Shown: positions 35,418 through 45,234, numbered from the stretch's first letter. The stretch is 64,000 nucleotides of DNA from an uncultured Nitrospiraceae bacterium (GCA_903822005.1 CAIJNL010000011.1:1-64000); one strand, 5' to 3'. A program made the numbers and translations. The notes: generated by a model not told the origin, from the letters alone.

Positions 35418-37043
35418 ATGGCAGAGATGAAAAAAGCGGAATTCAAGTATCAGGACCCTTATCCGCTCGGTCCTGACCAGACCAAGTATCGTCTTCTCAC
35501 CAAAGACTATGTTTCAGTGGCGTCCTTTGAGGGGAAAGAAGTGTTGAAGGTAGATCCCGAAGGACTCACCTTTCTCGCGAATCAGGCCATGCGTGAAACA
35601 TCTTTTCTCCTGCGTCCGGCGCATCTTGAGCAAGTGGCTGCCATAATAGCCGACAAGGAATCCTCTGACAACGACCGTGGTGTGGCTATAGCCATGCTTC
35701 GCAATGCCGAAGTTTCCGCCAAATTCGAGCTCCCATTCTGCCAGGATACCGGCACCGCGACACTGATAGCAAAAAAGGGACAGCGGGTCTGGACCGGTGT
35801 GAATGACGAAGAATACATCACCAAGGGAATCTGGAAGACCTATACAGAGGAAAACCTGCGCTATTCACAGACAGTTCCTCTGAACATGTACGACGAGGCC
35901 AATTCGGGAAACAATATGCCGCCGCAGATCGACATCAGTGCCACCGACGGAATGGATTATAAATTCCTGTTTATAGCAAAAGGCGGAGGTTCTGCCAACA
36001 AGACCATGCTTTACCAGGAAACCAAGGCGCTCCTCAATCCGGCCAGCCTCGAAAAATGGCTGATCGAAAAGATCAAGTCTCTTGGTACAGCGGCCTGCCC
36101 GCCGTACCACATAGCCTTTGCTATCGGCGGGACCTCTGCCGATGCATGCCTTAAGACCGTAAAGCTCGCTACCGCCAAATATCTTGACGAACTGCCGACT
36201 GAAGGGAACAAGGGCGGACAGGCATTCCGCGACATTGAACTCGAAAATAAGATGAAAGAAGCCGCTAACAAGCTTGGCTTTGGCGCCCAGTTCGGCGGCA
36301 AACACTTTGCTCTTGATGTGCGCATCATACGCCTGCCGCGCCACGGCGCTTCATGTCCGGTAGGCATGGCTGTTTCATGCTCTGCAGACCGCAATATAAA
36401 GGCAAAGATAAATAAAGACGGCATATGGCTTGAAGAGATGGAGCCGAATCCCGGCCGTTTTATCCCCGAAAAATATCGCGGCAAAATTGACATGGGAGTG
36501 AAGATCAACCTTAACCGCCCGATAAAAGAGGTTCTGGCGGAACTCTCAAAATATCCGGTCACTACGCAGCTTTCGCTTACAGGCACCGTAATCGTGGGGC
36601 GCGATATAGCCCATGCAAAATTCAAAGAGCGTATTGACAAAGGCGAGGGCATACCCGAATACCTGAAAAATCATCCGATCTATTATGCCGGGCCGGCCAA
36701 GACCCCTCCGGGCAAGGCCTCAGGCTCTTTTGGCCCAACGACTGCGGGACGCATGGATTCATACGTCGATCTGCTCCAGTCTCTTGGCGGCGCCCTGATC
36801 ATGATCGCAAAGGGCAACAGGAGCCAGCAGGTTACTGACGCCTGCAAAAAATATGGCGGTTTCTACCTTGGTTCTATCGGCGGCCCTGCAGCGCTTCTCG
36901 CTGAAGAAAACATAAAGAAGGTCGAATGCATCGACTATCCTGAACTCGGCATGGAGGCGGTCTGGAAGATTGAGGTGGTGGACTTCCCGGCATTTATCCT
37001 GGTTGATGATAAAGGCAACGACTTTTACAGACAGATCTGTTAA
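35418..37043 (+). CDS. fumA: Fumarate hydratase class I
   Basis: Oxygen-sensitive 4Fe-4S fumarase that interconverts fumarate and malate. 541 residues, the single-chain class I size, combining alpha ([16 protein letters not shown], with the first cluster Cys) and beta ([32 protein letters not shown]) regions. Other cluster Cys candidates are in [13 protein letters not shown] and [23 protein letters not shown] precedes the ATG. It is controlled by the sigma-54 type promoter upstream. In an anaerobe with DcuC it may serve fumarate or malate turnover. Confidence 0.95.
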   Translation: MAEMKKAEFKYQDPYPLGPDQTKYRLLTKDYVSVASFEGKEVLKVDPEGLTFLANQAMRETSFLLRPAHLEQVAAIIADKESSDNDRGVAIAMLRNAEVSAKFELPFCQDTGTATLIAKKGQRVWTGVNDEEYITKGIWKTYTEENLRYSQTVPLNMYDEANSGNNMPPQIDISATDGMDYKFLFIAKGGGSANKTMLYQETKALLNPASLEKWLIEKIKSLGTAACPPYHIAFAIGGTSADACLKTVKLATAKYLDELPTEGNKGGQAFRDIELENKMKEAANKLGFGAQFGGKHFALDVRIIRLPRHGASCPVGMAVSCSADRNIKAKINKDGIWLEEMEPNPGRFIPEKYRGKIDMGVKINLNRPIKEVLAELSKYPVTTQLSLTGTVIVGRDIAHAKFKERIDKGEGIPEYLKNHPIYYAGPAKTPPGKASGSFGPTTAGRMDSYVDLLQSLGGALIMIAKGNRSQQVTDACKKYGGFYLGSIGGPAALLAEENIKKVECIDYPELGMEAVWKIEVVDFPAFILVDDKGNDFYRQIC

Positions 37044-37093
37044 CAAAAATTATTCTGATACCGAATAACAGCCATTAACAAAGCCGTGCGAAA

Positions 37094-37123
37094 AAAGCCC
37101 CGGGACATGCGTTCCGGGGCTTT
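37094..37123. terminator. Terminator between fumarase and a small minus-strand gene
   Basis: AAAGCCCCGG and CCGGGGCTTT around a 10-base loop. The run of six A at its left side becomes a U-tract for minus-strand transcripts, so it works best for the minus-strand gene that ends at 37145; it can also stop fumarase transcription. Confidence 0.85.
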
Positions 37124-37144
37124 CCATTCAGGGGGAATATATTA

Positions 37145-37282
37145 TTAAGCGCCATGTTTCTTCAGGTATTCGACCAGCTTGGACTTGGCCCTCTTCAGTT
37201 CTTCAGGCGGGATTTTGATCTTTCTGATCGCTGTTTCGATCAGAGCAATGGCCTCTTTTATCTCTTTATTTGCCAGGTTCAT
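37145..37282 (-). CDS. Small 45-residue helical protein
   Basis: Starts MNLANKEIKEAIALIETAIR behind GGAGGGTAAAAT and ends LKKHGA. It is all charged amphipathic helix (a KIPPEEL turn splits two helices). A strong ribosome site and a proper terminator speak for a real gene although it is short. I do not recognise the family. Confidence 0.7.
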   Translation of the reverse strand: MNLANKEIKEAIALIETAIRKIKIPPEELKRAKSKLVEYLKKHGA

Positions 37283-37355
37283 ATTTTACCCTCCGTTTTC
37301 AGCTGCGGAACAAGGGTGTATAAACTGTCCTTCCCGTAAATAACAGCTCCTGCCG

Positions 37356-38258
37356 TCAATCCCCGATCTTCTTCCGCCCGGCCCTGACATTCAGTCTGCC
37401 TTCAAGGTCATCTATAAACTGACGCGCCGTCCTGCCCGAAAAGCTGCCATGCTCAAGGGACCAGATCATCGCCTCATGCTCAAGCTCGCTCGCCGTAATC
37501 GTGATCTTCCTGAGCGCGATATAACTGCGGACAATATCGAGATATATATCGCTGTTGAAATTAAAGAAGCCCAGCCTGAGGCCAAAGCGGTCGCTCAGCG
37601 ACATCTTCTCTTCGAGCGCGTCAGCCACATGCAGTTCGTTTTCCTTGTACACCGGCATGTTGTCCTCTACTCTTTCAGGCATGAGATGGCGCCTGTTGGA
37701 GGTAGCGCATATCATCAGATTGTTGGGCCTCACTTCGAGCCCGCCTTCAAGCACCGCTTTCAGCCTGCGGTATGAGCTTTCGTCTTCCTCAAAGGCGAGG
37801 TCGTCACAGAAAATAACATATTTCTCCGGCCTGTCCCTTATGAGTTCGGCAATATCATAGATATGGGCAAGAGCGTCACGCTCCATCTCGATCATTCGCA
37901 GCCCCTTGTCTCCATACCTGTTCAGAAGTGCCTTTACCGCGGATGACTTTCCGGTGCCCCGCGGGCCGTACAGCAGCACATTGTTGCAGGACATGCCGGC
38001 AAGGAATTGCTCAGTATTGTCCTTCAGCCTGGCAAGAATGTCATCGATGCCTTTAAGCTCATCAAGGTTAACCTGGTCATGCCAGGCAATGCCCCTTACC
38101 CGCAGCCTGCCTGCAACAGAGTATGCCTTGAAGGCCCTGAATCCCGAAAAAATTTTTCTGTCTGTTTCAGGCGCCACTGCATCAGCAATCCTCCTCATAT
38201 TTTCATTGAGGGCTTCAATATTCGACGCCAGAAATTCGAGTCCGTCTTCACTTAACAA
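37356..38258 (-). CDS. DUF815-family AAA-type ATPase
   Basis: 300 residues. Walker A LLYGPRGTGKSSAVKAL (G98-S105), Walker B YVIFCDDLAF, and the arginine-rich CATSNRRHLMPER sensor region are all typical of DUF815 proteins. These are related to AAA+ ATPases and have no firmly known role. The start is TTG at 38258 after GGAGGAGGCAGA. It follows murB by 37 nt in a dedA-murB-DUF815 minus-strand run. Confidence 0.88.
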   Translation of the reverse strand: MLSEDGLEFLASNIEALNENMRRIADAVAPETDRKIFSGFRAFKAYSVAGRLRVRGIAWHDQVNLDELKGIDDILARLKDNTEQFLAGMSCNNVLLYGPRGTGKSSAVKALLNRYGDKGLRMIEMERDALAHIYDIAELIRDRPEKYVIFCDDLAFEEDESSYRRLKAVLEGGLEVRPNNLMICATSNRRHLMPERVEDNMPVYKENELHVADALEEKMSLSDRFGLRLGFFNFNSDIYLDIVRSYIALRKITITASELEHEAMIWSLEHGSFSGRTARQFIDDLEGRLNVRAGRKKIGD

Positions 38259-38295
38259 AATCTGCCTCCTCCTGTTGATTTGTCTCTGCCGGGCA

Positions 38296-39402
38296 TTAAA
38301 CTTTTCCGAGCATATTGTCCGGAAAACCTACAAGCCTGACTTCCGGCGCAAGAAATACGCCGAATTCTTCCAGTACTTTATCCTGCACCCGGGCCGCAAA
38401 TTTCGCAATCTCCAGGGCAGCTGCGCCGCCGTAATTGATTATGATGAGTGAATGTCTGGGCGATATGCCTGCGCTGCCTGACCTGTATCCCCTGACAAAT
38501 CCGGCCCGCTCTATCAGACACGCGGCAGATATCTTGACCCTGCCGTCATCCGTCGGCCAGGCCCATTCGGAGCATCCGCCTGCCCTGTTAACACGTTCCT
38601 CTACGTCCCTGAACGCTTTCGCCTCAACGACCGGGTTTCTGAAAAATGATCCTCCGCTCCTGAATGATTCTGTCCCTGCAACCGATAGCAGGCCTTTGGC
38701 CTCCCTGATTATCATGACCATGTCGCGCACTTTTGAGAGGGTAATATCCTTGCCATCCCCAAGTCGCTGTTCAAGCTCCCTGTACCGCAAATCAGGTCTT
38801 CCGTTTTGTTTCAGCCTGAAATCCACGCCGGTGATTATATATTTTCCATATGCGCCGGAATTGAAAATGCTCCTGCGATACCCGAATCCGCACTGGATGC
38901 TGTCCAGCAAGACCGTATTGCCGGACCCTGTTTCAACGGCACTGACTCTTATTATAGTGTCTGAAACATCCTGCCCGTAAGCGCCTATATTCTGCACCGG
39001 GCTTGCGCCGACGCTCCCCGGTATCCCGGCCAGGCATTCAACCCCCTGCCAGCCCGCTGCCACGCACCTGTCGACAAACACCTGCCACTCTTCACCGGCG
39101 CCCGCGGAAACCACCACATACTCGCCGTCCGGACTGCCTTCAAATCCTCCCATACGGTTATGAATTACCAGCCCCGGGAATCCGTCATCGCTGACCAGCA
39201 GATTGCTGCCTCCCCCGAGAACGAAGACCGGCAGCCCTTTGATGTTCGCAAACTCAAGGGCCGCTCTGACATTCGCGGCTGAAGATACTGCAGTATAATA
39301 TCTGGCCAGGCCCCCGGCATCGAATGTGGTCAGTCCCGAAAGGGGATGGTTCTCTATGATCCGGAACTTGTCTCTTCCCATATCAGCTGCCGGATTCCAC
39401 AT
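38296..39402 (-). CDS. murB: UDP-N-acetylenolpyruvoylglucosamine reductase
   Basis: FAD enzyme that makes UDP-MurNAc, the second committed step of peptidoglycan synthesis. 368 residues. FAD-binding motifs: VFVLGGGSNLLVSDDGF, GGGG-like AGIPGSVGASPVQNIGAYGQDVSD, FGYRRSIF. The catalytic Ser is in RSGGSFFRNPVV, and ACLIERAGFVRGY follows. ATG 39402 lies within dedA; ATG 39381, directly after the dedA stop, is an equally good start. The long C-terminal part indicates the E. coli-like type I. Confidence 0.93.
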   Translation of the reverse strand: MWNPAADMGRDKFRIIENHPLSGLTTFDAGGLARYYTAVSSAANVRAALEFANIKGLPVFVLGGGSNLLVSDDGFPGLVIHNRMGGFEGSPDGEYVVVSAGAGEEWQVFVDRCVAAGWQGVECLAGIPGSVGASPVQNIGAYGQDVSDTIIRVSAVETGSGNTVLLDSIQCGFGYRRSIFNSGAYGKYIITGVDFRLKQNGRPDLRYRELEQRLGDGKDITLSKVRDMVMIIREAKGLLSVAGTESFRSGGSFFRNPVVEAKAFRDVEERVNRAGGCSEWAWPTDDGRVKISAACLIERAGFVRGYRSGSAGISPRHSLIIINYGGAAALEIAKFAARVQDKVLEEFGVFLAPEVRLVGFPDNMLGKV

Positions 39403-39991
39403 CCTGCCCTATCTTTCGAACTGCAAGACGCCAGATCAGCAATGCAACAACAGCAATAAGGATCAGGATGATCAGGGCATATCCAGCATCTTCCACACCG
39501 TTTTTTATCCGTTCGAGCGTGCTGCCGCCCCAGTATCCGGCCCCGGCCATAATTGCCAGTGTCCCCATGGACGAGACCGTGTCCGCAAGTATGAATTTCC
39601 ACCTCGGCATCTTTAGCACCCCGGCCACAAGAAATATCTGCGAGCGCAGTCCGACCAGATGCCTGCCGAGAAAAATTACCAGCACTCCCCACCTGTCAAA
39701 TGTCTTTTTAATGCGTGCCAGCCTGCGGGTGGTGATAATCTTACGGAACCTCTTGTGAGCGACTACCTTGCGGCCGTATTTCCTTCCCACAAGATAGAGA
39801 AAAAAATCGGTAGCTATCATGCCGAGAGTGACTACAATCAGCGCAGGCAGGGGCTCTACTGCGTTGGTATGTATCATAAAACCGCAAAGTATAAGTATCG
39901 CGTCCTCAGGAAAAGGAAACCCCACCGCTCCAAGCACCAGCAGCAGGAACAGACCAAAATAAGGAAACTGCTGAACAATGAAAGTGTCCAT
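39383..39991 (-). CDS. DedA-family membrane protein
   Basis: 202 residues with about five hydrophobic segments; DedA proteins are membrane transporters/scramblases for lipid carriers such as undecaprenyl phosphate (family knowledge). Signature stretches: PFPEDAILILCGF, FFLYLVGRKYGRKVV, FDRWGVLVIFLGRHLVGLRSQIFLVAGVLKMP. Overlap with murB hints at a shared role in envelope building. Confidence 0.9.
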   Translation of the reverse strand: MDTFIVQQFPYFGLFLLLVLGAVGFPFPEDAILILCGFMIHTNAVEPLPALIVVTLGMIATDFFLYLVGRKYGRKVVAHKRFRKIITTRRLARIKKTFDRWGVLVIFLGRHLVGLRSQIFLVAGVLKMPRWKFILADTVSSMGTLAIMAGAGYWGGSTLERIKNGVEDAGYALIILILIAVVALLIWRLAVRKIGQDVESGS

Positions 39992-40099
39992 AATCAGTTC
40001 GTGGCTACCTTTCTGAGATCAGTATTCCGCCGGGCGCCAAATCCGGCCCGGTCTGAAAAGAGAGACTTTTTTTCAGAGTGCTAAACACATATGCCTGTA

Positions 40100-40155
40100 T
40101 TTTTGCCGACTTGAACGCCGCGAGTCAACGTTCATGACTATACCCCCGGCAAAAA
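40100..40155. other. Hairpin in the leader of the PocR-GGDEF gene
   Basis: TTTTTGCCG pairs with CGGCAAAAA, and inside it GAACG pairs with CGTTC. Between divergent dedA and the GGDEF gene. Could be a bidirectional terminator-like element or an operator; no known riboswitch core was seen. Confidence 0.4.
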
Positions 40156-40275
40156 AAGCGCTGTGACTGCCGTCACCAATATTGAAAATTGTAATTTTAC
40201 ACCTATTTTATTCCTGTTTTATTTGTAATAATAAGAGAGTGTGATAGTAAAGACTCCAGCCTTCCGGGACTCTAA

Positions 40276-41820
40276 ATGACCGAATCAAGGCTTTCAGACC
40301 TTCTGGACATGTCTCTTATTCAGACGCTGGCTGACTCTAATTTCAGGGCCAGCGGTCTGCCTATGATCATTGTCGATTCCTTCGATTCTTCCGTTCTGGT
40401 CAAGGCCGGGTGGCCCGATACGTGCCGGGACCTTCATGGACACAATCCGCTTCAGCCCGATGCCTGCTTGGCGGGCAGCAAGTATTCCCCTGACCGCTTC
40501 GGGAAAGCCGATGCCTTCCAGTGCAAATGCAAATCCGGCCTGCATCACATTGCCATTCCAATTATGGTTGCCGGCCGGCATATGGGCACAATGTTTCTGA
40601 CCCGGTTCGTCCTCGAAAACCAGCTGCCCGAACTGAAACCGCTGGCGGGACAGGCCGCTGAGGCCGGGCTCGATGCGCGGGACTATCTTTCTGCGTTTGA
40701 CTCTATTCCTGTTTTCAGCTCCGAAAAGATTGATTATATCCTCGCATACGGCCGTGCCCTTGTGCAGTTTATAGCGGACCTCGCCGAACGTTCCCTGAGG
40801 ATGATAGAGACAAAGGAGTCTCTCGGCGAAAGCGAGAAGAAATACCGCACACTGGCTGACAATCTGAATCTGGGCATTTACAGAAAAAACCCCGATCTGG
40901 GCAAATTCATGCAGATAAACAGCGCCATGCCGAAGATCTTTGGATATGCTTCAGCTGAAGAGTTCCTGAATGTACCGGCTGCAAGCCTCTACCGCAACCC
41001 GGATGACAGGACCAGCCTTTTTGAAGTAATCAGAAAAAAAGGCTTTGTGAAAAACATGGAACTGCAGATGAATAGAAAAGATGGTACTCCAATATGGTGT
41101 TCCGTGACCTCGTCTGCACAATACAGCAAGAAGCAGGAACTCAAATGGATTGACAGTGTAGTTGAGGACATTACAGAGCGCAAAAAAGCCGAGGATGAAC
41201 TGATAAAAGCGCATCGCGAGCTCGAACAGAGAGTCATGGAAAGGACTGCTGACCTGGCCCATGCCAATGAGCTGCTAATGGCCGAGATAGCGGAACGAAA
41301 AAAGGTCGAGGAACAACTGCGCGACCTGTCCGAAAAGGACCATCTGACAATGATCTATAACAGGAGAAAACTTTTCGAAATACTGGCCCTTGAGGTCGAC
41401 AAGGCAAAGCGCTACCAGCGCCCTCTTTCAATGATACTGCTCGACCTGGACTATTTCAAGGCCATAAACGACAGATACGGGCATAGCGTGGGCGACGCGG
41501 TGCTTAAGGAAACCGCTGTTGTTGTGGAAGCGGTCATAAGAAAGACCGATATTTTTGCGAGATATGGCGGCGAAGAGTTCATCATTCTTTCTACCGAGAC
41601 CGCCATAGACGGCGCCCTTGCGCTGGCCGAAAAGGTCCGCTCCTCCATCGAAAAACATGATTACCCTTACGACAGGAAAATCACGGTCAGCGCCGGTGTA
41701 TATGAATTGTCTTTTGGGGATTCAGTCGACTCATTTATTGACAAAGCAGACAGGGCCCTGTATACAGCCAAAAAATACGGGCGCAACAGGGTTGAAAAGG
41801 ACATCGGACCAGCCGGATAG
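40276..41820 (+). CDS. PocR-PAS-GGDEF diguanylate cyclase
   Basis: 514 residues, soluble. PocR ligand-binding domain at 5-175, with cysteines C50, C64, C83 and C85 in the arrangement of this family; PAS at ~190-305; coiled coil 305-350; GGDEF domain 352-505. The active site is RYGGEEF (431-435), and an RxxD inhibitory site (RKTD, 422-425) lies five residues before it, so c-di-GMP feedback is likely. PocR domains are thought to bind small hydrocarbon compounds. Single gene, start ATG 40276. Confidence 0.93.
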   Translation: MTESRLSDLLDMSLIQTLADSNFRASGLPMIIVDSFDSSVLVKAGWPDTCRDLHGHNPLQPDACLAGSKYSPDRFGKADAFQCKCKSGLHHIAIPIMVAGRHMGTMFLTRFVLENQLPELKPLAGQAAEAGLDARDYLSAFDSIPVFSSEKIDYILAYGRALVQFIADLAERSLRMIETKESLGESEKKYRTLADNLNLGIYRKNPDLGKFMQINSAMPKIFGYASAEEFLNVPAASLYRNPDDRTSLFEVIRKKGFVKNMELQMNRKDGTPIWCSVTSSAQYSKKQELKWIDSVVEDITERKKAEDELIKAHRELEQRVMERTADLAHANELLMAEIAERKKVEEQLRDLSEKDHLTMIYNRRKLFEILALEVDKAKRYQRPLSMILLDLDYFKAINDRYGHSVGDAVLKETAVVVEAVIRKTDIFARYGGEEFIILSTETAIDGALALAEKVRSSIEKHDYPYDRKITVSAGVYELSFGDSVDSFIDKADRALYTAKKYGRNRVEKDIGPAG

Positions 41821-41869
41821 TGTTAAAATATAACCGCGTTATATGACACTATTGATGGAGGATTTGCCG

Positions 41870-42436
41870 ATGATCGACCTTTTGCGCAAACGACGCAGCA
41901 TACGCCGTTACAGGCCTGACCGCATCGAAAAGAAGAGCATTGCATTGCTCATCGAGGCCCTGCTGCGTGCGCCTACTTCCCGGGACATCCAGCCTTGTGA
42001 GTTTATATTGATAGACAGCCCGGAACTCCTGGATAAACTCTCCACAGCCAAAGAACATGGGTCAGAGTTCCTTGCCGGCGCAGCGCTCGGAATAGTCATC
42101 TGCGCGGACGGCACAAAGTCCGATGTCTGGGTTGAAGACTGTTCGATAGCCTCGATTCTTGTGCAGATGGTCTCCCAGTCGCTCGGTCTCGGCAGCTGCT
42201 GGATACAGATAAGAAACAGGGACCACATTTCCGGACTGACCTCAGAGGAATATATTCAAAAGGCCCTCGGGATTCCGGCCCACATAAAGGTAGAGGCGAT
42301 AGTGAGCATAGGCCATCCGGCAGAAAAAAGAAAACCCGTGCTCAAGGCCACACTAAAACCTGAGAAGATATGGCATAACGGCTATACTGAACCCTATATT
42401 GCGTCCTCGCCTGCCAAAAAGGGACGCGGCCTGTAG
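41870..42436 (+). CDS. Nitroreductase-family FMN protein
   Basis: 188 residues from ATG 41870, preceded by GGAGGATTTGCC (an upstream ATG at 41843 lacks a ribosome site). LLRKRRSIRRYRPD and LRAPTSRDIQPCEFIL are the FMN phosphate/ribityl contacts; SIASILVQMVSQSLGLGSCWIQIR is the typical core helix. Substrate unknown. The shikimate kinase gene starts five bases after its stop. Confidence 0.88.
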   Translation: MIDLLRKRRSIRRYRPDRIEKKSIALLIEALLRAPTSRDIQPCEFILIDSPELLDKLSTAKEHGSEFLAGAALGIVICADGTKSDVWVEDCSIASILVQMVSQSLGLGSCWIQIRNRDHISGLTSEEYIQKALGIPAHIKVEAIVSIGHPAEKRKPVLKATLKPEKIWHNGYTEPYIASSPAKKGRGL

Positions 42437-42440
42437 CCCG

Positions 42441-42962
42441 ATGGCTGATATCACTTCATCCCCGAAATCCAATATCGTCCTCATAGGAATGCCGGGTGCC
42501 GGCAAAAGCACAGTCGGCATTATACTCGCCAAAATGATGTCGCTCGACTTCATTGACACGGATGTGTTGATCCAGATCCTCGAGGGACGCTCCCTGCAGG
42601 ATATTGTGGATAACGAGGGCCATATGGCGCTGCGCGCTATCGAGGAAAAAGTCCTCCTCGACCTGGACTGCACCAAACATGTAATTGCAACAGGCGGCTC
42701 GGCCGTATACAGCGAAGAAGCAATGAAACATCTTGCATCGGATGGCATACTCATCTTTCTCGATGCCGACCTGGCTGCACTTGAAGAGAGGGTGCTCAAT
42801 TTTAATACGCGGGGCCTCGCCAAAAAACCGGGCCAGACTTTCGCGGACCTTTTCATGGAGCGTGTACCGCTTTATAAAAAGTATGCCGTTATTACCGTGG
42901 AGTGTTCGGGCCTTACACAGGAAGAGGTCTGTGCCATCATTGCCGAAAAAATGGGGCAATAG
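42441..42962 (+). CDS. aroK: Shikimate kinase
   Basis: Phosphorylates shikimate in aromatic amino acid and quinone synthesis; chorismate is also the substrate of mqnA in this window. 173 residues. P-loop GMPGAGKSTVG, the DTD motif in FIDTDVLIQ, and ATGGSAVYSEEAM in place of the usual TGGG loop. The shikimate-contact Arg in LRAIEEKVLLD is present. ATG 42441 is right behind the nitroreductase stop; no clear SD, so coupling is likely. Confidence 0.85.
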   Translation: MADITSSPKSNIVLIGMPGAGKSTVGIILAKMMSLDFIDTDVLIQILEGRSLQDIVDNEGHMALRAIEEKVLLDLDCTKHVIATGGSAVYSEEAMKHLASDGILIFLDADLAALEERVLNFNTRGLAKKPGQTFADLFMERVPLYKKYAVITVECSGLTQEEVCAIIAEKMGQ

Positions 42963-43030
42963 GTTAGAATAAAAAGCATTTCTTTATGAAACGCAAAAAT
43001 CACGCTACGTACAGATAAAGGAGAAACAAC

Positions 43031-43525
43031 ATGGCTGACACACGCGCAGTTATCGAGACCAAATGTGGAAACATAGAACTGATATTTTTCTCTGACATAG
43101 CTCCCAAGCATGTCAATAACTTCATCGACCTCGCTAAAAAATCTTTTTATAACGGCACCATATTTCATCGCGTAATCCCGGGCTTTATGATCCAGGGCGG
43201 CGACCCCAATACGATCGACCCGGACCGCTCAAGGCATGGTATGGGAGGCCCCGGCCATTCCGTGAAGGCCGAATTCAGCAAAAAGCCCCACAGGCGCGGC
43301 ACCCTCTCAATGGCAAGGTCCGCGAACCCCGACAGCGCCGGATCGCAATTCTTCATCTGCGTGGCTGACGCCTCTTTCCTCGACGGCCAGTACACTGTTT
43401 TTGGCGAGGTAGTCTCGGGAATGGAAGCAGTTGATGCCATAGTCAGCCAGCCTACCGACGGCAATGACAACCCTCTGGAACGCATCGAGATGAAGGTCTC
43501 GATAAGCGAAGAACAGCCTTCATAA
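43031..43525 (+). CDS. ppiB: Cyclophilin-type peptidyl-prolyl isomerase
   Basis: 164 residues, cytoplasmic (no signal). Cyclophilin motifs: FHRVIPGFMIQGGDP (catalytic Arg), GTLSMARSANPDSAGSQFFI, and YTVFGEVVSGMEAVDAI. Preceded by AAAGGAGAAACAAC. Monocistronic. Confidence 0.95.
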   Translation: MADTRAVIETKCGNIELIFFSDIAPKHVNNFIDLAKKSFYNGTIFHRVIPGFMIQGGDPNTIDPDRSRHGMGGPGHSVKAEFSKKPHRRGTLSMARSANPDSAGSQFFICVADASFLDGQYTVFGEVVSGMEAVDAIVSQPTDGNDNPLERIEMKVSISEEQPS

Positions 43526-43722
43526 CGAGTGCAGAGAGCATTCAGGCCTGTTTCAGCACAGCAATCTTCGATTGCTTGCCGTTTAAAGCATTGTTATGCT
43601 ATAAATAATCAATAGGGGCGGACTTGCGGTATTCAGGACATAATAATCCGCAGGTTACGCTCAAACAGGCAATAAGAATGCGGATTTTATCTGCAAAAAA
43701 ATAACAGGAGGACTATAAAAGC

Positions 43723-44043
43723 ATGAACAAAAAGTTTATTGCCTTAATTGTATGTTTAGCCTTTATTCTGACAGCAGCCATTGCATTCGCAGGACCCTAT
43801 GACAGAGAGATTGCGGACCAGCAGCGGGCGATAGATCGCGGCAAAGCGTCCGGAAAGCTGACCCATAATGAAGCAGCCACAGTTCAGGACAACCTGAACC
43901 ATATCAAGGGCAGACTCGACCAGTTCAGGGGCAACGACGGAAGGCTTGACCGTCGTGAGCGGGCGAGTATCGAAAAAATGCTCCAGCGCAATGACCGCAT
44001 GATCAGACGGCTGAAAAACAATTCCATACAGCGCGTATATTAA
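43723..44043 (+). CDS. Small secreted protein, paralogue 1
   Basis: 106 residues with a clean signal peptide ending AIAFAG. The mature 84 residues are highly charged and helical, with REIADQQRAIDRGKASGKLTHNEA and an EF-hand-like turn NDGRLDRRE. Shares the layout RxIADQQxxIDxGxxxGxL with the next gene. Function unknown; likely periplasmic. Preceded by AGGAGGACTATAAAAGC. Confidence 0.8.
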   Translation: MNKKFIALIVCLAFILTAAIAFAGPYDREIADQQRAIDRGKASGKLTHNEAATVQDNLNHIKGRLDQFRGNDGRLDRRERASIEKMLQRNDRMIRRLKNNSIQRVY

Positions 44044-44085
44044 CACTGATTATCCCGGCATCTACCGGAAAGAGAGGACGGCTAA

Positions 44086-44382
44086 ATGACAAAGAGAACT
44101 ATAGCAGTACTACTCGGAATTATGCTCATACTGGCAGCATCCATGGCCTGGGCAGACCATGTAGACAACGAGATCGCAAGACAGCAGGCGCTTATTGACC
44201 AGGGCAACGCCACCGGACAGCTCAATTCCTATGACGCGGCCAGGGCACAGCACACCCTGGACAGGATCAAGCATGACGTAAACAGGTACAGGGAAAGAGG
44301 AAGATACAATGAGCGTGTTGCCGAAAAATTCATGGTGAAGCTGCATAAGAACAAGGCGAGGCTTCAGCACATAAAGAAATAG
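44086..44382 (+). CDS. Small secreted protein, paralogue 2
   Basis: 98 residues with a signal peptide ending SMAWAD. The mature part NEIARQQALIDQGNATGQL parallels paralogue 1, then runs helical and very basic (VKLHKNKARLQHIKK). It lacks the DG-turn seen in paralogue 1. 42 nt after paralogue 1, so likely one transcript, ending at the strong terminator at 44403. Confidence 0.78.
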   Translation: MTKRTIAVLLGIMLILAASMAWADHVDNEIARQQALIDQGNATGQLNSYDAARAQHTLDRIKHDVNRYRERGRYNERVAEKFMVKLHKNKARLQHIKK

Positions 44383-44402
44383 GCGCAGCTGAAATAAAAA
44401 CT

Positions 44403-44441
44403 GAAAAGAAAAGCCCTCCATGGCGGAGGGCTTTTCTTTTC
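44403..44441. terminator. Strong bidirectional terminator
   Basis: A 17-bp perfect stem (GAAAAGAAAAGCCCTCC and its complement) around ATGGC, between the convergent small-protein genes and panB. Its right arm overlaps the last bases of panB. Confidence 0.9.
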
Positions 44442-45234
44442 AGAATGAATGCTCCTTGCCCGGAAAGGTTCCTTTCTCAACTTCATCTCTGTATTGCCTT
44501 ACTGCCTTTGATGTTTCTTCCTTCAGGTTTGCGTATTTTTTAACAAACTTCGGCACAAACCTGTCAAACAGGCCCAGCAGATCATGAAGTACAAGCACCT
44601 GTCCGTCGCAATGCGGCCCCGCGCCTATGCCGATGGTAGGTATCGAAAGGCCTGAAGTTATGCGCTGGGCAACCTCAGCAGGAATGGCCTCGAGTATAAG
44701 CGAAAAAGCCCCGGCATCTTCGAGTATCTTCGCGTCTTCTATCAACCTCTGTGCGGCATCTTCGGTCTTTCCCTGGACTTTGTAACCGCCCATCTTGTGC
44801 AGGGACTGCGGCGTAAGTCCTATATGGGCCATTACCGGTATCTCGGCGCAGGTCATGGCCTTGACTATCCCTTCGACTTCCCGGCCGCCCTCTATCTTCA
44901 CTGCCTGCGCTCCGGCTTCTTTCACGAACCTGCCGGCGTTTCTCACTGCCTCTTCAATACTGATCTGATAAGAAAGATAAGGCATGTCCGCTATTACCAT
45001 CGAGTTCTTCGCGGCCCGCGAAACCATTTTGGTATGGTAGACCATTTCATCCATCGTGACCGGCAGCGTATTTTCGATGCCCTGAACAACCATGGCGAGC
45101 GAATCTCCGACGAGAATGGCATCCATGCCTGCTTCATCAACAATCTGCGCGAAAGGGAAATCATAAGCCGTAAGCACTGCAATCTTTTTGCCTTCCCTCT
45201 TTTTCTTCAGAAAATCCAGTATGGTTGTCCTCAT
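44440..45234 (-). CDS. panB: 3-methyl-2-oxobutanoate hydroxymethyltransferase
   Basis: First step of pantothenate/CoA synthesis; uses methylene-THF. 264 residues from ATG 45234, preceded by GAGGTGCTGGTC (upstream reading would need a TTG). TIM-barrel motifs: [76 protein letters not shown]. No other pan gene nearby. Confidence 0.95.
   Translation of the reverse strand: MRTTILDFLKKKREGKKIAVLTAYDFPFAQIVDEAGMDAILVGDSLAMVVQGIENTLPVTMDEMVYHTKMVSRAAKNSMVIADMPYLSYQISIEEAVRNAGRFVKEAGAQAVKIEGGREVEGIVKAMTCAEIPVMAHIGLTPQSLHKMGGYKVQGKTEDAAQRLIEDAKILEDAGAFSLILEAIPAEVAQRITSGLSIPTIGIGAGPHCDGQVLVLHDLLGLFDRFVPKFVKKYANLKEETSKAVRQYRDEVEKGTFPGKEHSF

Noticed and set aside
43526-43722. Structured RNA or riboswitch before the small secreted proteins
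   Set aside because: Only short weak pairings were found and no known RNA core motif.
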